In this document: piece by piece, positions 16,689 through 25,681 of the stretch
Numbering within the stretch: the stretch's first letter is position 1
How the letters are laid out: each line of letters begins with the position of its first letter
Assembly: GCA_035470785.1 (NCBI GenBank)
Contig: DATIQN010000009.1
Coordinates: forward strand, 1-64,000
Origin: Croceibacterium_B sp035470785
GTDB lineage: Bacteria > Pseudomonadota > Alphaproteobacteria > Sphingomonadales > Sphingomonadaceae
DNA: 64,000 nucleotides
Direction: 5' to 3'
Notes under the pieces: generated by a model
What the model saw: only the letters and a program-made list of their open reading frames with translations
The model's database searches: none
Told to the model about the DNA's origin: nothing
Position numbers and translations under genes: made by a program

Positions 16689-17387
16689 ATGGGCAGGAAA
16701 CGGGCATTTGGATGGCGCTGGCGGATCGCCGGCGCGGTGGCTCTCGTTGTGCTGCTCGTCGGCGGCTGGGGCTGGTGGCGGCTCCAGCACTGGCGGCCGC
16801 AAGCCAAGGCGTTCCCGGTCGAGGGCGTCGAGATCGGCGCGGACGACGGCCCGGCGGACTTTCATGCGTTCAAGGCGATCGGCGCGCGCTTTGCCTATCT
16901 GGATGCGAGCGACGGCGCGGATGCGCGCGACCCGGCGTTCAGCCGCAACCTCGCCGCCGCGCGCGAGGCCGGGCTCAAGGCCGGTGCGGTGCACCGCTAC
17001 GATCCGTGCATTCCGGCCGACCGGCAGGCGGCCAACTTCGTCACCATCGTCCCGCGCGACCGCACGCTGCTGCCCCCGGCGATAGAGCTCGACGCGCTCG
17101 CCGACCATTGCCCGACGCGGGTCAGCGAAGCGGCGGTCGAGAGCGAGCTGACCACCTTCCTCAACGAGATCGAGGGCCACGTCGGCCAGCCGGCGGTGCT
17201 CAAGGTCTCCAAGGCGTTCGAGGCGCGCTATCACATTGCCGGGACCCTCGAGCGCAACTTGTGGCTGACACGCGACTGGCTGCAGCCCGATTACGCCGGA
17301 CGACCATGGACGCTGTGGACCGCCAATTCCGCGTACCGTAACGAGGCCAGCGAAAACCCTGTTCGCTGGGTGGTGCTGCAGCCTTGA
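16689..17387 (+). CDS. GH25-type lysozyme-like membrane-anchored protein with altered acidic residues
   Basis: 232 aa. A basic N terminus plus one hydrophobic helix (about 12-30) anchors it, with the rest periplasmic. The glycoside hydrolase 25 barrel is recognisable (FKAIGARFAYLDASDG, FSRNLAAAREAGLKAGAVHRYDP, LWLTRDWLQP, WTLWTANS). Canonical GH25 begins GVDVS and has a D-x-E pair. Here the first Asp is Glu (GVEIG) and the pair reads IELD, that is E-x-D. Muramidase activity is therefore uncertain. AGGA lies 6 nt before the ATG. Its stop overlaps the TTG start of cdd. Confidence 0.75.
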   Translation: MGRKRAFGWRWRIAGAVALVVLLVGGWGWWRLQHWRPQAKAFPVEGVEIGADDGPADFHAFKAIGARFAYLDASDGADARDPAFSRNLAAAREAGLKAGAVHRYDPCIPADRQAANFVTIVPRDRTLLPPAIELDALADHCPTRVSEAAVESELTTFLNEIEGHVGQPAVLKVSKAFEARYHIAGTLERNLWLTRDWLQPDYAGRPWTLWTANSAYRNEASENPVRWVVLQP

Positions 17388-17803
17388 TCCCTGACGAAGA
17401 CCTGATTGAAGCGGCGCGCGCAGCGGTGAGCCAGGCCTATGCGCCTTATTCGGGCTTCGCGGTTGGCGCTGCGCTGCGCTTTGCCGACGGGGCGATCGTC
17501 ACCGGCAGCAACGTCGAGAACGCCAGTTACGGCCTGTCGCTGTGCGCAGAGACGGTCGCCGTCGCGAAAGCCATGGGCGAGGGTCGCCGCGGCGGCTTGC
17601 TGGCAATCTCGCTGGCCGGGCGTGGGCCGGAGCCTATCGCCCCATGCGGGCGTTGCCGACAGGTGCTTAGCGAACTCGCTGCGCTCGGCGGCACCGATCC
17701 GGTGGTGTTGAGTTCCGGCGCCGGTGAAGTGCGCGAAACACGCCTCTCCGCCTTGCTGCCGCAGCCGTTCGGGCCGGACAGCCTGGCGAAAGGTAAGGAC
17801 TGA
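17384..17803 (+). CDS. cdd: Cytidine deaminase
   Basis: 139 aa, small homotetramer type. Zinc and catalytic motifs are intact: NVENASYGLSLCAE (zinc Cys and general-base Glu) and PCGRCRQ (two zinc Cys). It deaminates (deoxy)cytidine to (deoxy)uridine in pyrimidine salvage. It starts with TTG overlapping the previous stop (TTGA), so is translationally coupled to the GH25-like gene. The VanZ-like gene follows after 12 nt. Confidence 0.92.
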   Translation: MIPDEDLIEAARAAVSQAYAPYSGFAVGAALRFADGAIVTGSNVENASYGLSLCAETVAVAKAMGEGRRGGLLAISLAGRGPEPIAPCGRCRQVLSELAALGGTDPVVLSSGAGEVRETRLSALLPQPFGPDSLAKGKD

Positions 17804-17815
17804 CAAGGAAGCCGC

Positions 17816-18160
17816 ATGATCCGCCTGCTTCGATTCGCCTTCTGGGCCGCCGTGCTGTTCGCCTTCACGATGGCGGTGCTGCCCCATCCGCCTCAGGTGC
17901 CCGTGTGGGACAAGCTGCAGCACATGACCGCGTTTTTCGTGATCACCGTGCTCGGTCGCGCGGCCTATCATGAGGTTTCGCGCAAGATCCTGCTGCCCGC
18001 GCTGATTGGCTTCGGCGGGCTCATCGAACTGGTGCAGATGGTCCCGGCACTCCATCGCGACAGCGATTGGCACGATTTGTTGGCGGACATCGTCGCGGTG
18101 GTCGGGGCGCTCGCGATCGTCAGCCTTCTCGAACGCTTCCGCGCCGCGCCCACCGACTAG
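17816..18160 (+). CDS. VanZ-like small membrane protein
   Basis: 114 aa with four short hydrophobic segments. VanZ family marks are visible: WDKLQHMTAFFVITVLG, GLIELVQMV and SDWHDLLADIVA. Function in non-resistant bacteria is unknown. AAGGAAG precedes the ATG. Third gene of a likely operon with the GH25-like gene and cdd. Confidence 0.82.
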   Translation: MIRLLRFAFWAAVLFAFTMAVLPHPPQVPVWDKLQHMTAFFVITVLGRAAYHEVSRKILLPALIGFGGLIELVQMVPALHRDSDWHDLLADIVAVVGALAIVSLLERFRAAPTD

Positions 18161-18245
18161 GCTTTCGCCCTGCGCGCGAGGCGTGATAGGTTCCCGTCCA
18201 AGAGAGTCGGCACGACCGTCTCCATAACGGAAGAGGAGCCCGGCA

Positions 18246-19514
18246 ATGATGAACCCGGCCGACAACGAACTGCTCACCCGCATCGGTCCCGGCACGGCGA
18301 TGGGCGCGATGCTCCGCGAATACTGGGTCCCCGCGTGCCGCTCGAAGAAGCTCGAGGCCGACGGCGCGCCCGAGCGGATCCGCCTGTTCGGCGAGAACTT
18401 CGTCGCCTTCCGCGCAACCGACGGCCGCGTCGGGTTCATGCAGGAAGCCTGCCCGCACCGCTGCGCCAGCCTCGCGCTCGCGCGCAACGAGGACAACGGG
18501 TTGCGCTGCATCTTCCACGGCTGGAAGTTCAGCGTCGAAGGCAAGTGCGTCGACGCGCCGACTGAGCCCGCCGGCCAGCGCCAGCGCTTCGCCGCCAGCG
18601 TGCCGGTGCGCAGCCATCCGACCCACGAGGCGGGCGAGCTGGTGTGGGTCTACCTCGGCGTCAAGGACACGCCGCCGCGCTTCCCCGACTACGAATTCAC
18701 CCACCTGCCCGAAGGCCACGTCCAGCCGTATCGCGGGATTATCCGCACGAACTGGCTTCAGGGGTTGGAGGCGCTGCTCGATTCGGCGCACGTCACCTTC
18801 CTGCACTCGGCCAACCTCGCCAGCGGGCTCGGCCGCAATTACTTCAAGAACGAGAGCGACTACATGCTCGCCGACGGCGCGCCGGTGTTCGAGTTCGACG
18901 AGCGGCCCTACGGTTTCCGTGAGGGCGCGATCCGCAACGAGGCCGGCAACCTGCGTTATGCGCGCGTGCGCGAGGTCTCGCTGCCGTTCTTCAGCTTCAT
19001 CCCCTCGGCGCCCAAGGGCCCGCGGATCGTCTGCTGCTCGATCCCGATCGACGACGTCACCACCGCGCAGTGGTACATCGCCTACGACACCGACGAACCG
19101 ATGACCCGCGGCCTGATGGGCGCGTTCGGCACCTGGAGCGAGAACCCGGACCACTTCAACGCCGACATGGGCGACAGCTCGAACCTGTGGCTGCAGGACC
19201 GCCAGGCGATGAAGGATGGTCACTGGTCGGGCATCCTCGACCGCGGCAACGCCTACGAGGACTTTGCGGTGCAGGAATCGATGGGACCTATCGTGGATCG
19301 CAGTCAGGAATATCTCGGCACGTGCGACCGGGTGATATACCGCGCGCGGCGCCAGCTGCTCGAGGCGGTGAAGAAGCATCGCGAAACCGGCGAGCTGTCG
19401 TTCGCCGGCGACGACATCGATTTCGCCTCGATCCGCGCGGTCAGCTTCGCGTTCCCGGGCGAGGCCGACTGGCGCGAGGTCGATCCGCTCGAGATGATGG
19501 AAGCGGCGGAGTGA
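18246..19514 (+). CDS. Rieske non-heme iron oxygenase, alpha subunit (phthalate dioxygenase type)
   Basis: 422 aa. The N-terminal Rieske [2Fe-2S] site is CPH then CIFH with 17 residues between. The mononuclear iron site is in LEALLDSAHVTFLHSAN (bridging Asp, two His) with the third ligand expected near the end of the catalytic domain. Such enzymes hydroxylate or demethylate aromatic substrates using an external reductase. No reductase or ferredoxin gene adjoins, so the electron donor is elsewhere and the substrate is unknown. GAGGAG precedes the start by 8 nt. Confidence 0.9.
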   Translation: MMNPADNELLTRIGPGTAMGAMLREYWVPACRSKKLEADGAPERIRLFGENFVAFRATDGRVGFMQEACPHRCASLALARNEDNGLRCIFHGWKFSVEGKCVDAPTEPAGQRQRFAASVPVRSHPTHEAGELVWVYLGVKDTPPRFPDYEFTHLPEGHVQPYRGIIRTNWLQGLEALLDSAHVTFLHSANLASGLGRNYFKNESDYMLADGAPVFEFDERPYGFREGAIRNEAGNLRYARVREVSLPFFSFIPSAPKGPRIVCCSIPIDDVTTAQWYIAYDTDEPMTRGLMGAFGTWSENPDHFNADMGDSSNLWLQDRQAMKDGHWSGILDRGNAYEDFAVQESMGPIVDRSQEYLGTCDRVIYRARRQLLEAVKKHRETGELSFAGDDIDFASIRAVSFAFPGEADWREVDPLEMMEAAE

Positions 19515-19853
19515 TCAGCGCCACTTGAGCAGCTGGTCGACGCTGTCCTCACCCATTTGCGCCCTGCCGTCGTCGCAGACGCCGATTTCCTTCTCCAGCG
19601 CGGTGCGGATCTGTTCGATCTGGACGTCGGTCAGATGCTCGATGCCGATGAATTCGGAGCGCGCCTCGTCGACCGCGAGGAGGATCTCGTCAAGCTTGGC
19701 CTGCATTGCCGCGCCGTCGCGATTCTGCGAATTCTGGATCAGGAACACCATCAGGAAGGTAACGATCGTGGTGCCGGTGTCGATCACCAGCTGCCAGGTG
19801 TCGGAATAGTGGTACAGCGGGCCAGTCGCGGCCCAGACGACGATCGTGGCCAT
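19515..19853 (-). CDS. Low-affinity iron permease family protein, 5' end frameshifted or non-canonical
   Basis: 112 aa from the first in-frame ATG. The family core is clear (GPLYHYSDTWQLVIDTGTTIVT..., LIQNSQNRDGAAMQAKLDEI). However, the ATG falls inside the first membrane region. The same frame upstream encodes a family-like start, FLSRAASLIATAAGQPLAF, but has no ATG, GTG or TTG. An ATG with a GGAG site sits at 19935 in another frame, so a one-base frameshift near 19915 (real or sequencing) is likely. Function in ion transport is inferred from the family only. Confidence 0.65.
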   Translation of the reverse strand: MATIVVWAATGPLYHYSDTWQLVIDTGTTIVTFLMVFLIQNSQNRDGAAMQAKLDEILLAVDEARSEFIGIEHLTDVQIEQIRTALEKEIGVCDDGRAQMGEDSVDQLLKWR

Positions 19854-19977
19854 CGAAATGAGGAACGCTAGCGGCTGCCCCGCGGCGGTCGCGATCAGGC
19901 TGGCGGCGCGGGAAAGAAATCCGATCCATCGGCATAAGAACGCGCTCCGGCGGGTTTTGTGCCGACGCGCCAGCCGG

Positions 19978-20304
19978 TCAGGCCGCGGGCCGCTCCTCGA
20001 TCAGAGCCGGTTCGGTGCTCAGGAACAGCCGGATGTGGTCGAGCACCGCCGGGTGCAGAGCCTGGTCGAAGCTGACGCCGTGCACCGCGCCGACCCGCCA
20101 CGCGACCCGCGCATGGAGCAGGCCGAGGGGACCGACGCTCAGCGCCAACCGGGTGCGGGCAGGGATCCGCCGGCCCGAGGCTGTGAACCAGCAACCGTCG
20201 AGCGAGAGGTTGGAAATGGCGACCGCATGCTCCACGCCGTTGCCCCTGCGGATCACGCCTTCGACATTCACCTCAAGCCGCGTTGTCCGCCGTCTATCCT
20301 CCAC
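19978..20304 (-). CDS. PilZ domain protein
   Basis: 108 aa, a single PilZ domain. The c-di-GMP motif is near the N terminus (RRRTTRLEVN) with the NLSLDGC version of the (D/N)xSxxG motif about 25 residues later. It probably binds cyclic di-GMP and alters a partner protein. It lies upstream of the iron permease-like gene on the same strand. Confidence 0.8.
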   Translation of the reverse strand: MEDRRRTTRLEVNVEGVIRRGNGVEHAVAISNLSLDGCWFTASGRRIPARTRLALSVGPLGLLHARVAWRVGAVHGVSFDQALHPAVLDHIRLFLSTEPALIEERPAA

Positions 20305-20372
20305 CTCGGCTCTCCAATCGTCCAGGTCACGCTGTTTGCGCAGCTATTTGTTAAATAACGATTTTCATATAT

Positions 20373-20390
20373 CTCCCCATGCTTGGGGAG
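20373..20390. promoter_or_regulatory. 7-bp stem with tetraloop in a divergent promoter region
   Basis: CTCCCCA-TGCT-TGGGGAG, directly after an AT-rich stretch (20347-20372), in the 196-nt gap between the PilZ gene and the secreted-protein gene. No T-run follows. Candidate operator or leader structure. Confidence 0.35.
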
Positions 20391-20500
20391 ACGCGGCGGC
20401 GGCGCAATCGCGCTGCGACAAATCATGGCGTTGTCGCGATGGTGCGAGAGCGATACATTCCGTGCGCGGCGATAAGTGCCGCCACGAGGGGAGAGAGTTC

Positions 20501-20923
20501 ATGCGTCAGTTTCGTTTTGCCGTGATCGCGGCTGCCGGAGCCCTTTTGGCCGCATCGCCAGCGTTCGCCGCGGATTCGCCGGTCGTCGGCACCTGGGCGA
20601 CTGTGGCCAAGAGCGATTTCGGCACCTTCAAGTCAACGTGGACGGTCGCCCAGAGCGGCGGCGCCTACACCGTCGACGTCAAGGATGCCCCGCCCGAAGG
20701 CGGCGCTCCCGGCGGCAACGCGGGCGGCGCGGCGGCGGCCCCGCCCAAGAGCACGATCTCGGACGTGGTGGTCGACGGCAACACCCTCTCGTTCAACCGC
20801 GAGCTGGTCATGGGCGACATGACCATCAAGCTTTCCTACAAGGTGACGGCCGACGGCAACATGCTGACCGGCCAGACCCACAGCGACTTCGGCGACATTC
20901 CGATCACCGGCACGCGGGCATAG
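20501..20923 (+). CDS. Secreted protein of unknown function
   Basis: 140 aa. A clean signal peptide (MRQFRFAVIAAAGALLAASPAFA, cleavage near 24) is followed by a small beta-rich domain (SPVVGTWATVAKSDFGTFKSTW ... TWTVAQSGGAYTVDV ... LSYKVTADGNMLTG) interrupted by a Gly/Ala/Pro-rich loop. This resembles lipocalin-like periplasmic domains but I cannot name a family. GAGGGGAGAGAG precedes the ATG. Confidence 0.72.
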   Translation: MRQFRFAVIAAAGALLAASPAFAADSPVVGTWATVAKSDFGTFKSTWTVAQSGGAYTVDVKDAPPEGGAPGGNAGGAAAAPPKSTISDVVVDGNTLSFNRELVMGDMTIKLSYKVTADGNMLTGQTHSDFGDIPITGTRA

Positions 20924-21013
20924 GCGTAAGTCCTCTCCCGGCGCGAGAGGCTTTTGCGCTTCGTTCATTGTTGAGGGCATATCCCGGGGGGCATCGCTCG
21001 CCGGGGGCTCGCC

Positions 21014-21610
21014 ATGTGGACCGAACGGACAGTCTTGAAGATCGGCAAGGCGGATGGAACCGTCGCCGAAGTTCCGATGCGTTACAACGCGAGCCACCAG
21101 CGCGGCTACCGCTGCTTTATCGGATCGCTGGCGGACGCGCCGGACCAGATCGTCGAGGAAAGCCCACGAAGCTTCGAGGGCCGGCGGCTGTTCGACGCGC
21201 TCGCCGAATATCGCAAGTCGATCGAGCCCGACGGCTGGCGCCTGTTGCATGCTGCCGCCCGGCGCGATTGCTGGGCAAAGCCTGACGATTTGAACCCGGT
21301 CGTTCAGCAACTGACCCCCGGGACGGAGGCGACGAAGCCTCGCAACGCCTTCGAGGCGGCGGATTTCGGCGAGGTATGCTCGCTCGCCGAGCAACGCGAC
21401 AACTTCGATCGGTGGATGAAAAGCCTGTCGCCTGTCTACGCCCCGCGGGTACCCCGCAAGGCGGTGCACGAGCACGATCCGCCGGGTGTCGAGTTCAGCG
21501 GCCCGGCCCGGCTCGCCGGCGAGTACCTGGTGAATGGCGAGGCGGACCTGGAACGGGTCCTCAGGAAGACGCGAACGGCGACGGCAAGAGGTCCTCGAAC
21601 GGAGCGCTGA
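21014..21610 (+). CDS. Hypothetical protein
   Basis: 198 aa, no signal peptide or membrane segment. It starts MWTERTVLKIGKADGTVAEVP and contains short hydrophilic segments such as FEGRRLFDALAEYRKSIEPDGWRLLHAAARRDCWAKPDDL. No family is recognised. The ribosome site is weak, and a longer open frame exists on the opposite strand; the residue pattern here looks more protein-like. It converges on asnB with a 20-nt gap. Confidence 0.5.
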   Translation: MWTERTVLKIGKADGTVAEVPMRYNASHQRGYRCFIGSLADAPDQIVEESPRSFEGRRLFDALAEYRKSIEPDGWRLLHAAARRDCWAKPDDLNPVVQQLTPGTEATKPRNAFEAADFGEVCSLAEQRDNFDRWMKSLSPVYAPRVPRKAVHEHDPPGVEFSGPARLAGEYLVNGEADLERVLRKTRTATARGPRTER

Positions 21611-21630
21611 TTCATCGCGCTGCCACAAAT

Positions 21631-23565
21631 TCAGCAGATCGGGCTGTTCCATTCGCCGATAGTTTCGAGCCAGACTTCGAACATCAGGGTCGCCCACAAG
21701 GCCGTGCCCGCGTTGCGCCGGCGCGCGAGATGGTCTTGCCATAGCCGCCGAACACGTCCGGCGTCGAAATAGCCTTCGCGGGTGAGGCGCTGGGGATTCA
21801 GCAGGTCTTCCGCCCAGGCCTTGAGCGGGCCGCGCAGCCATTCGTCGATCGGTACCGAGAAACCCGCCTTCGGCCGGTCGAACAGCGCTGCCGGAGCATG
21901 GCGACAGAGCAGCTTGCGCAGGATCGCCTTGCCGGTCCCACCCGCCACTTTGAGCGGCATGGCAATGCCGGCGGCGACTTCGGCGACGCGGTGATCGAGG
22001 AAGGGCAGCCGCGCCTCGAGGCTGCAGGCCATCGTCGCCCGGTCGGTCTTGCACAGCAGGTCGCCGGGCAGATAGCTCGTTGCGTCAGCGAACATCATCC
22101 GCGCGATGGCCGGCAGGTGGGCATCGTGCAGGTCGATGTCGTCGGTGCCGATGCCGTCGCCGGCGCCAATGACCGGGGAAGCCTGGCCGGTCCACTCGTC
22201 GCGAAACGAACGGTAGATGTCGGTGAGGCTGCCGGCGTGCTGGAGCCGCGAGAAGGTGCGTTGCAGCCGCGCCGCTGCAAACGGTTTGCGGGAAACACTG
22301 TCCCACGCCGCCGGCGGAATCGCTTGCAGCAACCTTCCGAGCGCCTTGCGCGCCGGTGCGGGAACGCGCTGCATGCTTTCCCATAGCCGCGCCGCTGTCT
22401 GGTAGCGCGTGTAGCCGCCCAGCAGTTCGTCGGCGCCATCGCCGGTCAGGGCGACGGTCACTTCCGTGCGGGCGACCTTGCTGATGAGGTAAGTCGGAAT
22501 TCCGGCAGGATCGGCGAACGGCTCGTCGTAAATGACGCCGAGCCCGGGGATCACGTCGAGCGTTTCGGCCGCTCCGAAGCGGAACTCGCTATGCTCGGTA
22601 CCGAAATGGTCCGCCACTGCCCTGGCATAGGGGGCCTCGTCGAAGCCCGCCTCCTCGAAACTGACCGAGTAGGTGCGCAGGTTGCCCGGCAAATGCGCGC
22701 GGTACATCGCCAGGACCGACGATGAATCGACACCTCCTGACAGCAGGAGGCCGACAGGCACGTCCGCCACGCTCTGCCCTTTGACGGCGTTACCGAGGGC
22801 AAATTCGAGTTGCTCCAAGGCGGCAGCCTCGTCGGCGATCGGCGCGTCGAAACCACGGCGCACCACTTCGTGATAGGACCAGTAGGATAGCGCGCGGGGC
22901 AAGCGGCGGTGGGCTAAGTCGTCGGCGTCCAGCGTCAGGATCGAGGCCGGCTCAAGCTTGCGAACCCCCTCGAAGATCGACCAGGGTGCGGGAATGTAAC
23001 CTCGCGCCGTCAGCTTGGCCAAGGCGGCGCGATCGATCGTCCGTTCGAACGCCGGATTTTCGGCGATCGGCCGCAGCTCAGATGCGAAAACAAAGTCCCT
23101 GCCGGCATAGCCGACGTAGAGCGGCTTTTCGCCGAAGCGGTCTCGCGCCAGCGAAAGCTGCCGGTTCTCGCGATCCCATAGCGCGAGCGCGAACATGCCC
23201 ACGCAGCGCTCCAGCGCGTGCTGCAAGCCCCAGGCGGCGATGGCTTCGACCAGGGTCTCGCTGTCGCAGTGGCCGACCCAGTTTGCCGTGCCCATCGCTT
23301 CAAGTTCGCCGCGCAGCTCCAGGTGATTGTAGATTTCGCCGTTGAAGGTCAGGACGAAACGGCCGCTGCGCGATCCGACCGGCTGGCGGCCGGCGGGCGT
23401 CAGGTCGAGGATCGCAAGGCGCCGGTGGGCGAGGCCGATGCCGGCCTCTTGGTCGATCCACTCACCTTCGTCGTCGGGCCCACGGTGAGCCAGCGCGCCA
23501 GCCATCCGTCCGAGCACGGCGGGGTCCACCCCGGAGGCGGAGAAGATCCCAGCGATTCCGCACAT
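21631..23565 (-). CDS. asnB: Asparagine synthase (glutamine-hydrolysing)
   Basis: 644 aa. The N-terminal class II glutaminase domain begins MCGIAGIF with the catalytic Cys2, followed by RGPDDEG and FNGEIYNH. The synthetase domain has the PP-loop LLSGGVDSSSVLA and GDGADELLGGY. It makes asparagine, or amidates another carboxylate, from glutamine and ATP. Its length and ending are of the AsnB type common in alphaproteobacteria, some of which belong to polysaccharide loci; no such genes adjoin here. Confidence 0.9.
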   Translation of the reverse strand: MCGIAGIFSASGVDPAVLGRMAGALAHRGPDDEGEWIDQEAGIGLAHRRLAILDLTPAGRQPVGSRSGRFVLTFNGEIYNHLELRGELEAMGTANWVGHCDSETLVEAIAAWGLQHALERCVGMFALALWDRENRQLSLARDRFGEKPLYVGYAGRDFVFASELRPIAENPAFERTIDRAALAKLTARGYIPAPWSIFEGVRKLEPASILTLDADDLAHRRLPRALSYWSYHEVVRRGFDAPIADEAAALEQLEFALGNAVKGQSVADVPVGLLLSGGVDSSSVLAMYRAHLPGNLRTYSVSFEEAGFDEAPYARAVADHFGTEHSEFRFGAAETLDVIPGLGVIYDEPFADPAGIPTYLISKVARTEVTVALTGDGADELLGGYTRYQTAARLWESMQRVPAPARKALGRLLQAIPPAAWDSVSRKPFAAARLQRTFSRLQHAGSLTDIYRSFRDEWTGQASPVIGAGDGIGTDDIDLHDAHLPAIARMMFADATSYLPGDLLCKTDRATMACSLEARLPFLDHRVAEVAAGIAMPLKVAGGTGKAILRKLLCRHAPAALFDRPKAGFSVPIDEWLRGPLKAWAEDLLNPQRLTREGYFDAGRVRRLWQDHLARRRNAGTALWATLMFEVWLETIGEWNSPIC

Positions 23566-23686
23566 ACCGCCGACGATCCCCTTGCGATGCTCTTGGCCAG
23601 CTTGGCAGGTGGCGCGATGATGGCGGATTACGCTGCCGATGCAATGACTATGCAGGCCGCCGCCGTCCGGACGCCGGTCATTTTGG

Positions 23687-24826
23687 CTAGTCGGGCTGCA
23701 ACCACTCCACCAGGCTCGCCAGACAGTCCCGCGCCAGCAACTTGCAGCGCTCGGGGCTCCAGCCTTGCGCGGGGTCGGGCAAGTCGGCGTTGTCCTTGAA
23801 CGGCATTTCCAGCGTCATAGCGCAGGCGCCGAAGCGTTCGGCGAGCTGGTTGGTGCTCATCGTCAGATTGGCCTTGCCCGCGCCGGCGACGCCGTAGCCC
23901 TTGGCGATCTGGAAGTCGGGACTGCGGCGGGCGAGGATCCGCTGGAAGCGCGCGTACTTGTCCTGCAGCTCCTGCGACCACGAAGGGATACCCTCGAATC
24001 CGGCGAGGAAGTTGGCGGCGATCGCTTCGTCGCCGTGGACGTCCATCGCGAAGGCGACACCGGTTTCGTCCATCGCGTTGCGGATGGCCAGCACTTCGGG
24101 CGCGCGCGCGGCGGTCGGCTCGTGCCATTCGCGGTTGAGGTTTGCGCCGACCGCATTGGTGCGCAGGTGCCCGCGGCGGCTGCCGTCGGGGTTACAGTTC
24201 GGGAGGACGTGCAGGCGGCATTTTTTCCTGAGCACGCGCGCGACCGGGTGGGCCGGGTCGGTCAGGCACTCGAGCGCGCCTTCCATCCACCATTCGGCCA
24301 TGCTTTCGCCCGGATGCTGGCGGGCGTAGAGCCAGACTTGCGTCTCGCCTTCGCCCATTTCGAGGCAATCGATCGGCTGGCCGTCGAGGCTGAGGCCCAG
24401 ACAGCGATAAGTCACCCCTTCGGTTGCGGCGACCTCGGACACAAGGTCGTGGTGCCGTTCCATCGAATAGGGCGCGAAGTAGGCGAACCAGGCCACGTCG
24501 CTCGCAGGCGTATAGCGGATCGTCAGCGTGCCGCCGTCCTCGGCCTTGTCGAAGGTGGACGGCGCGCGGCCCCAGTAGTCGCGGTCTTCGGAGACGCAGG
24601 CGTTGTACTCGGTCCAGCCGCCGGGATAGGCCGAACTGTTGAGATTGCCGATCTTGAGCACGAGCTCGCGCCCGGCGGCGCCCGAAACGCGGAAGTGGAA
24701 CCACTGGTAGAAGTCGGACTGGTGGTCCTTCTGGATCTCCAGCCGGGCGGTGGCGCCCTCGACCGTGATGACTTCGATGTTGCCGCTGTCGAAGGCAGCG
24801 TTGATGACGATATCGGCTGTGCTCAT
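23687..24826 (-). CDS. M14 family carboxypeptidase (cytosolic carboxypeptidase-like)
   Basis: 379 aa. An N-terminal beta domain (residues 1-120) precedes the zinc carboxypeptidase fold with ARQHPGESMAEWW (zinc His and Glu), NPDGSRRGHLRTNAVGANLNREW (substrate-binding Asn-Arg) and the third ligand in MDVHGDE. The catalytic Glu is in CAMTLEMPFK near the C terminus. This is the CCP-like branch, cytoplasmic because no signal is seen. The ATG at 24826 overlaps the stop of the upstream DUF4136 gene (ATGA). Confidence 0.88.
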   Translation of the reverse strand: MSTADIVINAAFDSGNIEVITVEGATARLEIQKDHQSDFYQWFHFRVSGAAGRELVLKIGNLNSSAYPGGWTEYNACVSEDRDYWGRAPSTFDKAEDGGTLTIRYTPASDVAWFAYFAPYSMERHHDLVSEVAATEGVTYRCLGLSLDGQPIDCLEMGEGETQVWLYARQHPGESMAEWWMEGALECLTDPAHPVARVLRKKCRLHVLPNCNPDGSRRGHLRTNAVGANLNREWHEPTAARAPEVLAIRNAMDETGVAFAMDVHGDEAIAANFLAGFEGIPSWSQELQDKYARFQRILARRSPDFQIAKGYGVAGAGKANLTMSTNQLAERFGACAMTLEMPFKDNADLPDPAQGWSPERCKLLARDCLASLVEWLQPD

Positions 24827-25515
24827 CGCGCAGCGATAGTCTCTCCGTTCTTTCCGGGGAAGCCCGCGAAAAGCGCTTCGGCAAGCTTGGCCGCGATCGC
24901 CTGGTCGGACCACTTGGCATCGCCGTCGCGGGTGGCGATGTCGGCGCGGCCTTCCCACAGCACGGCGCCGCTCGCCTTGTCGAGGATGCGCGCTTCGAGC
25001 CGGGTCGAAAGCAGCGCTTTCGCCGGTTTGCGCAAGTCGATCCCGATGGCCATGCTTTCGTACGAACCGCCATGGCTGGAGACGCCGACCGACATTTCGC
25101 CGCTGACAGGCCTGTGCGGGGCTTCGGGCGGCGCGATTTCGGCGTGGCGGATGTGGAGCTCGACCGTCTGGCCGCCGTCGCCGGGCGTCGCCTGCGTGTC
25201 GTAGCCGGCGCCTGCGAGACGATCGATCACCGCCGCTTCGTAAGTCGCACGCTCGCGTTCGTCGACCAGAGCATCTTCCGCCTTGGCGACCGCGATTGCG
25301 CCGTGGCCGAGCGCTTGCGCGGCCGGTCCTTCGGCGACGAAGCGGGTGACCTCGACCTTGCCGTCGCGGCCGCGGTCGGGGGTCGGGAAACGGTCGGGAC
25401 CGAGGTCCCAGCCATAGGGATAGGCGCCGGGATAGCCCCAGCGCTGCGCTGCAAGCGGCGCAGCGGTGAGGGCGGTCAGGGCAACGGCGGTGAGGGGAAG
25501 CCAGACGAGACGCAT
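24823..25515 (-). CDS. DUF4136 family exported protein
   Basis: 230 aa with a signal peptide (MRLVWLPLTAVALTALTAAPLAAQ). The DUF4136 pattern follows: repeated short beta segments, YEAAVIDRLAGAGYDTQ, SYESMAIGIDLRK, ILDKASGAVLWEGRADI, AIAAKLAEALFAGFPG. It is presumably a periplasmic or outer membrane protein of unknown role. No lipobox Cys, unlike the second DUF4136 gene at 54820. It is translationally coupled to the M14 peptidase (ATGA overlap) and divergent from galE. Confidence 0.8.
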   Translation of the reverse strand: MRLVWLPLTAVALTALTAAPLAAQRWGYPGAYPYGWDLGPDRFPTPDRGRDGKVEVTRFVAEGPAAQALGHGAIAVAKAEDALVDERERATYEAAVIDRLAGAGYDTQATPGDGGQTVELHIRHAEIAPPEAPHRPVSGEMSVGVSSHGGSYESMAIGIDLRKPAKALLSTRLEARILDKASGAVLWEGRADIATRDGDAKWSDQAIAAKLAEALFAGFPGKNGETIAAR

Positions 25516-25681
25516 TGGGGGCCTTTCGAAGGGCTGCGGGATGTCCCGGCTACGGCGCGCCGGCTTTCCATCGTGTGAATGAAGCGTGAGCAGCGCGGAG
25601 GAATGTGCCGGACTAGGGCGACGCGGCGCGTGCGGCATTTACCGTCTCGCGGCGCGGGCGCTTCGTGCTAACGGGCGGGCG

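Noticed and set aside
20633..22054. 473-codon open frame on the minus strand across two genes
   Set aside because: Runs antisense to the secreted and hypothetical genes and out of frame through asnB; no recognisable domain.
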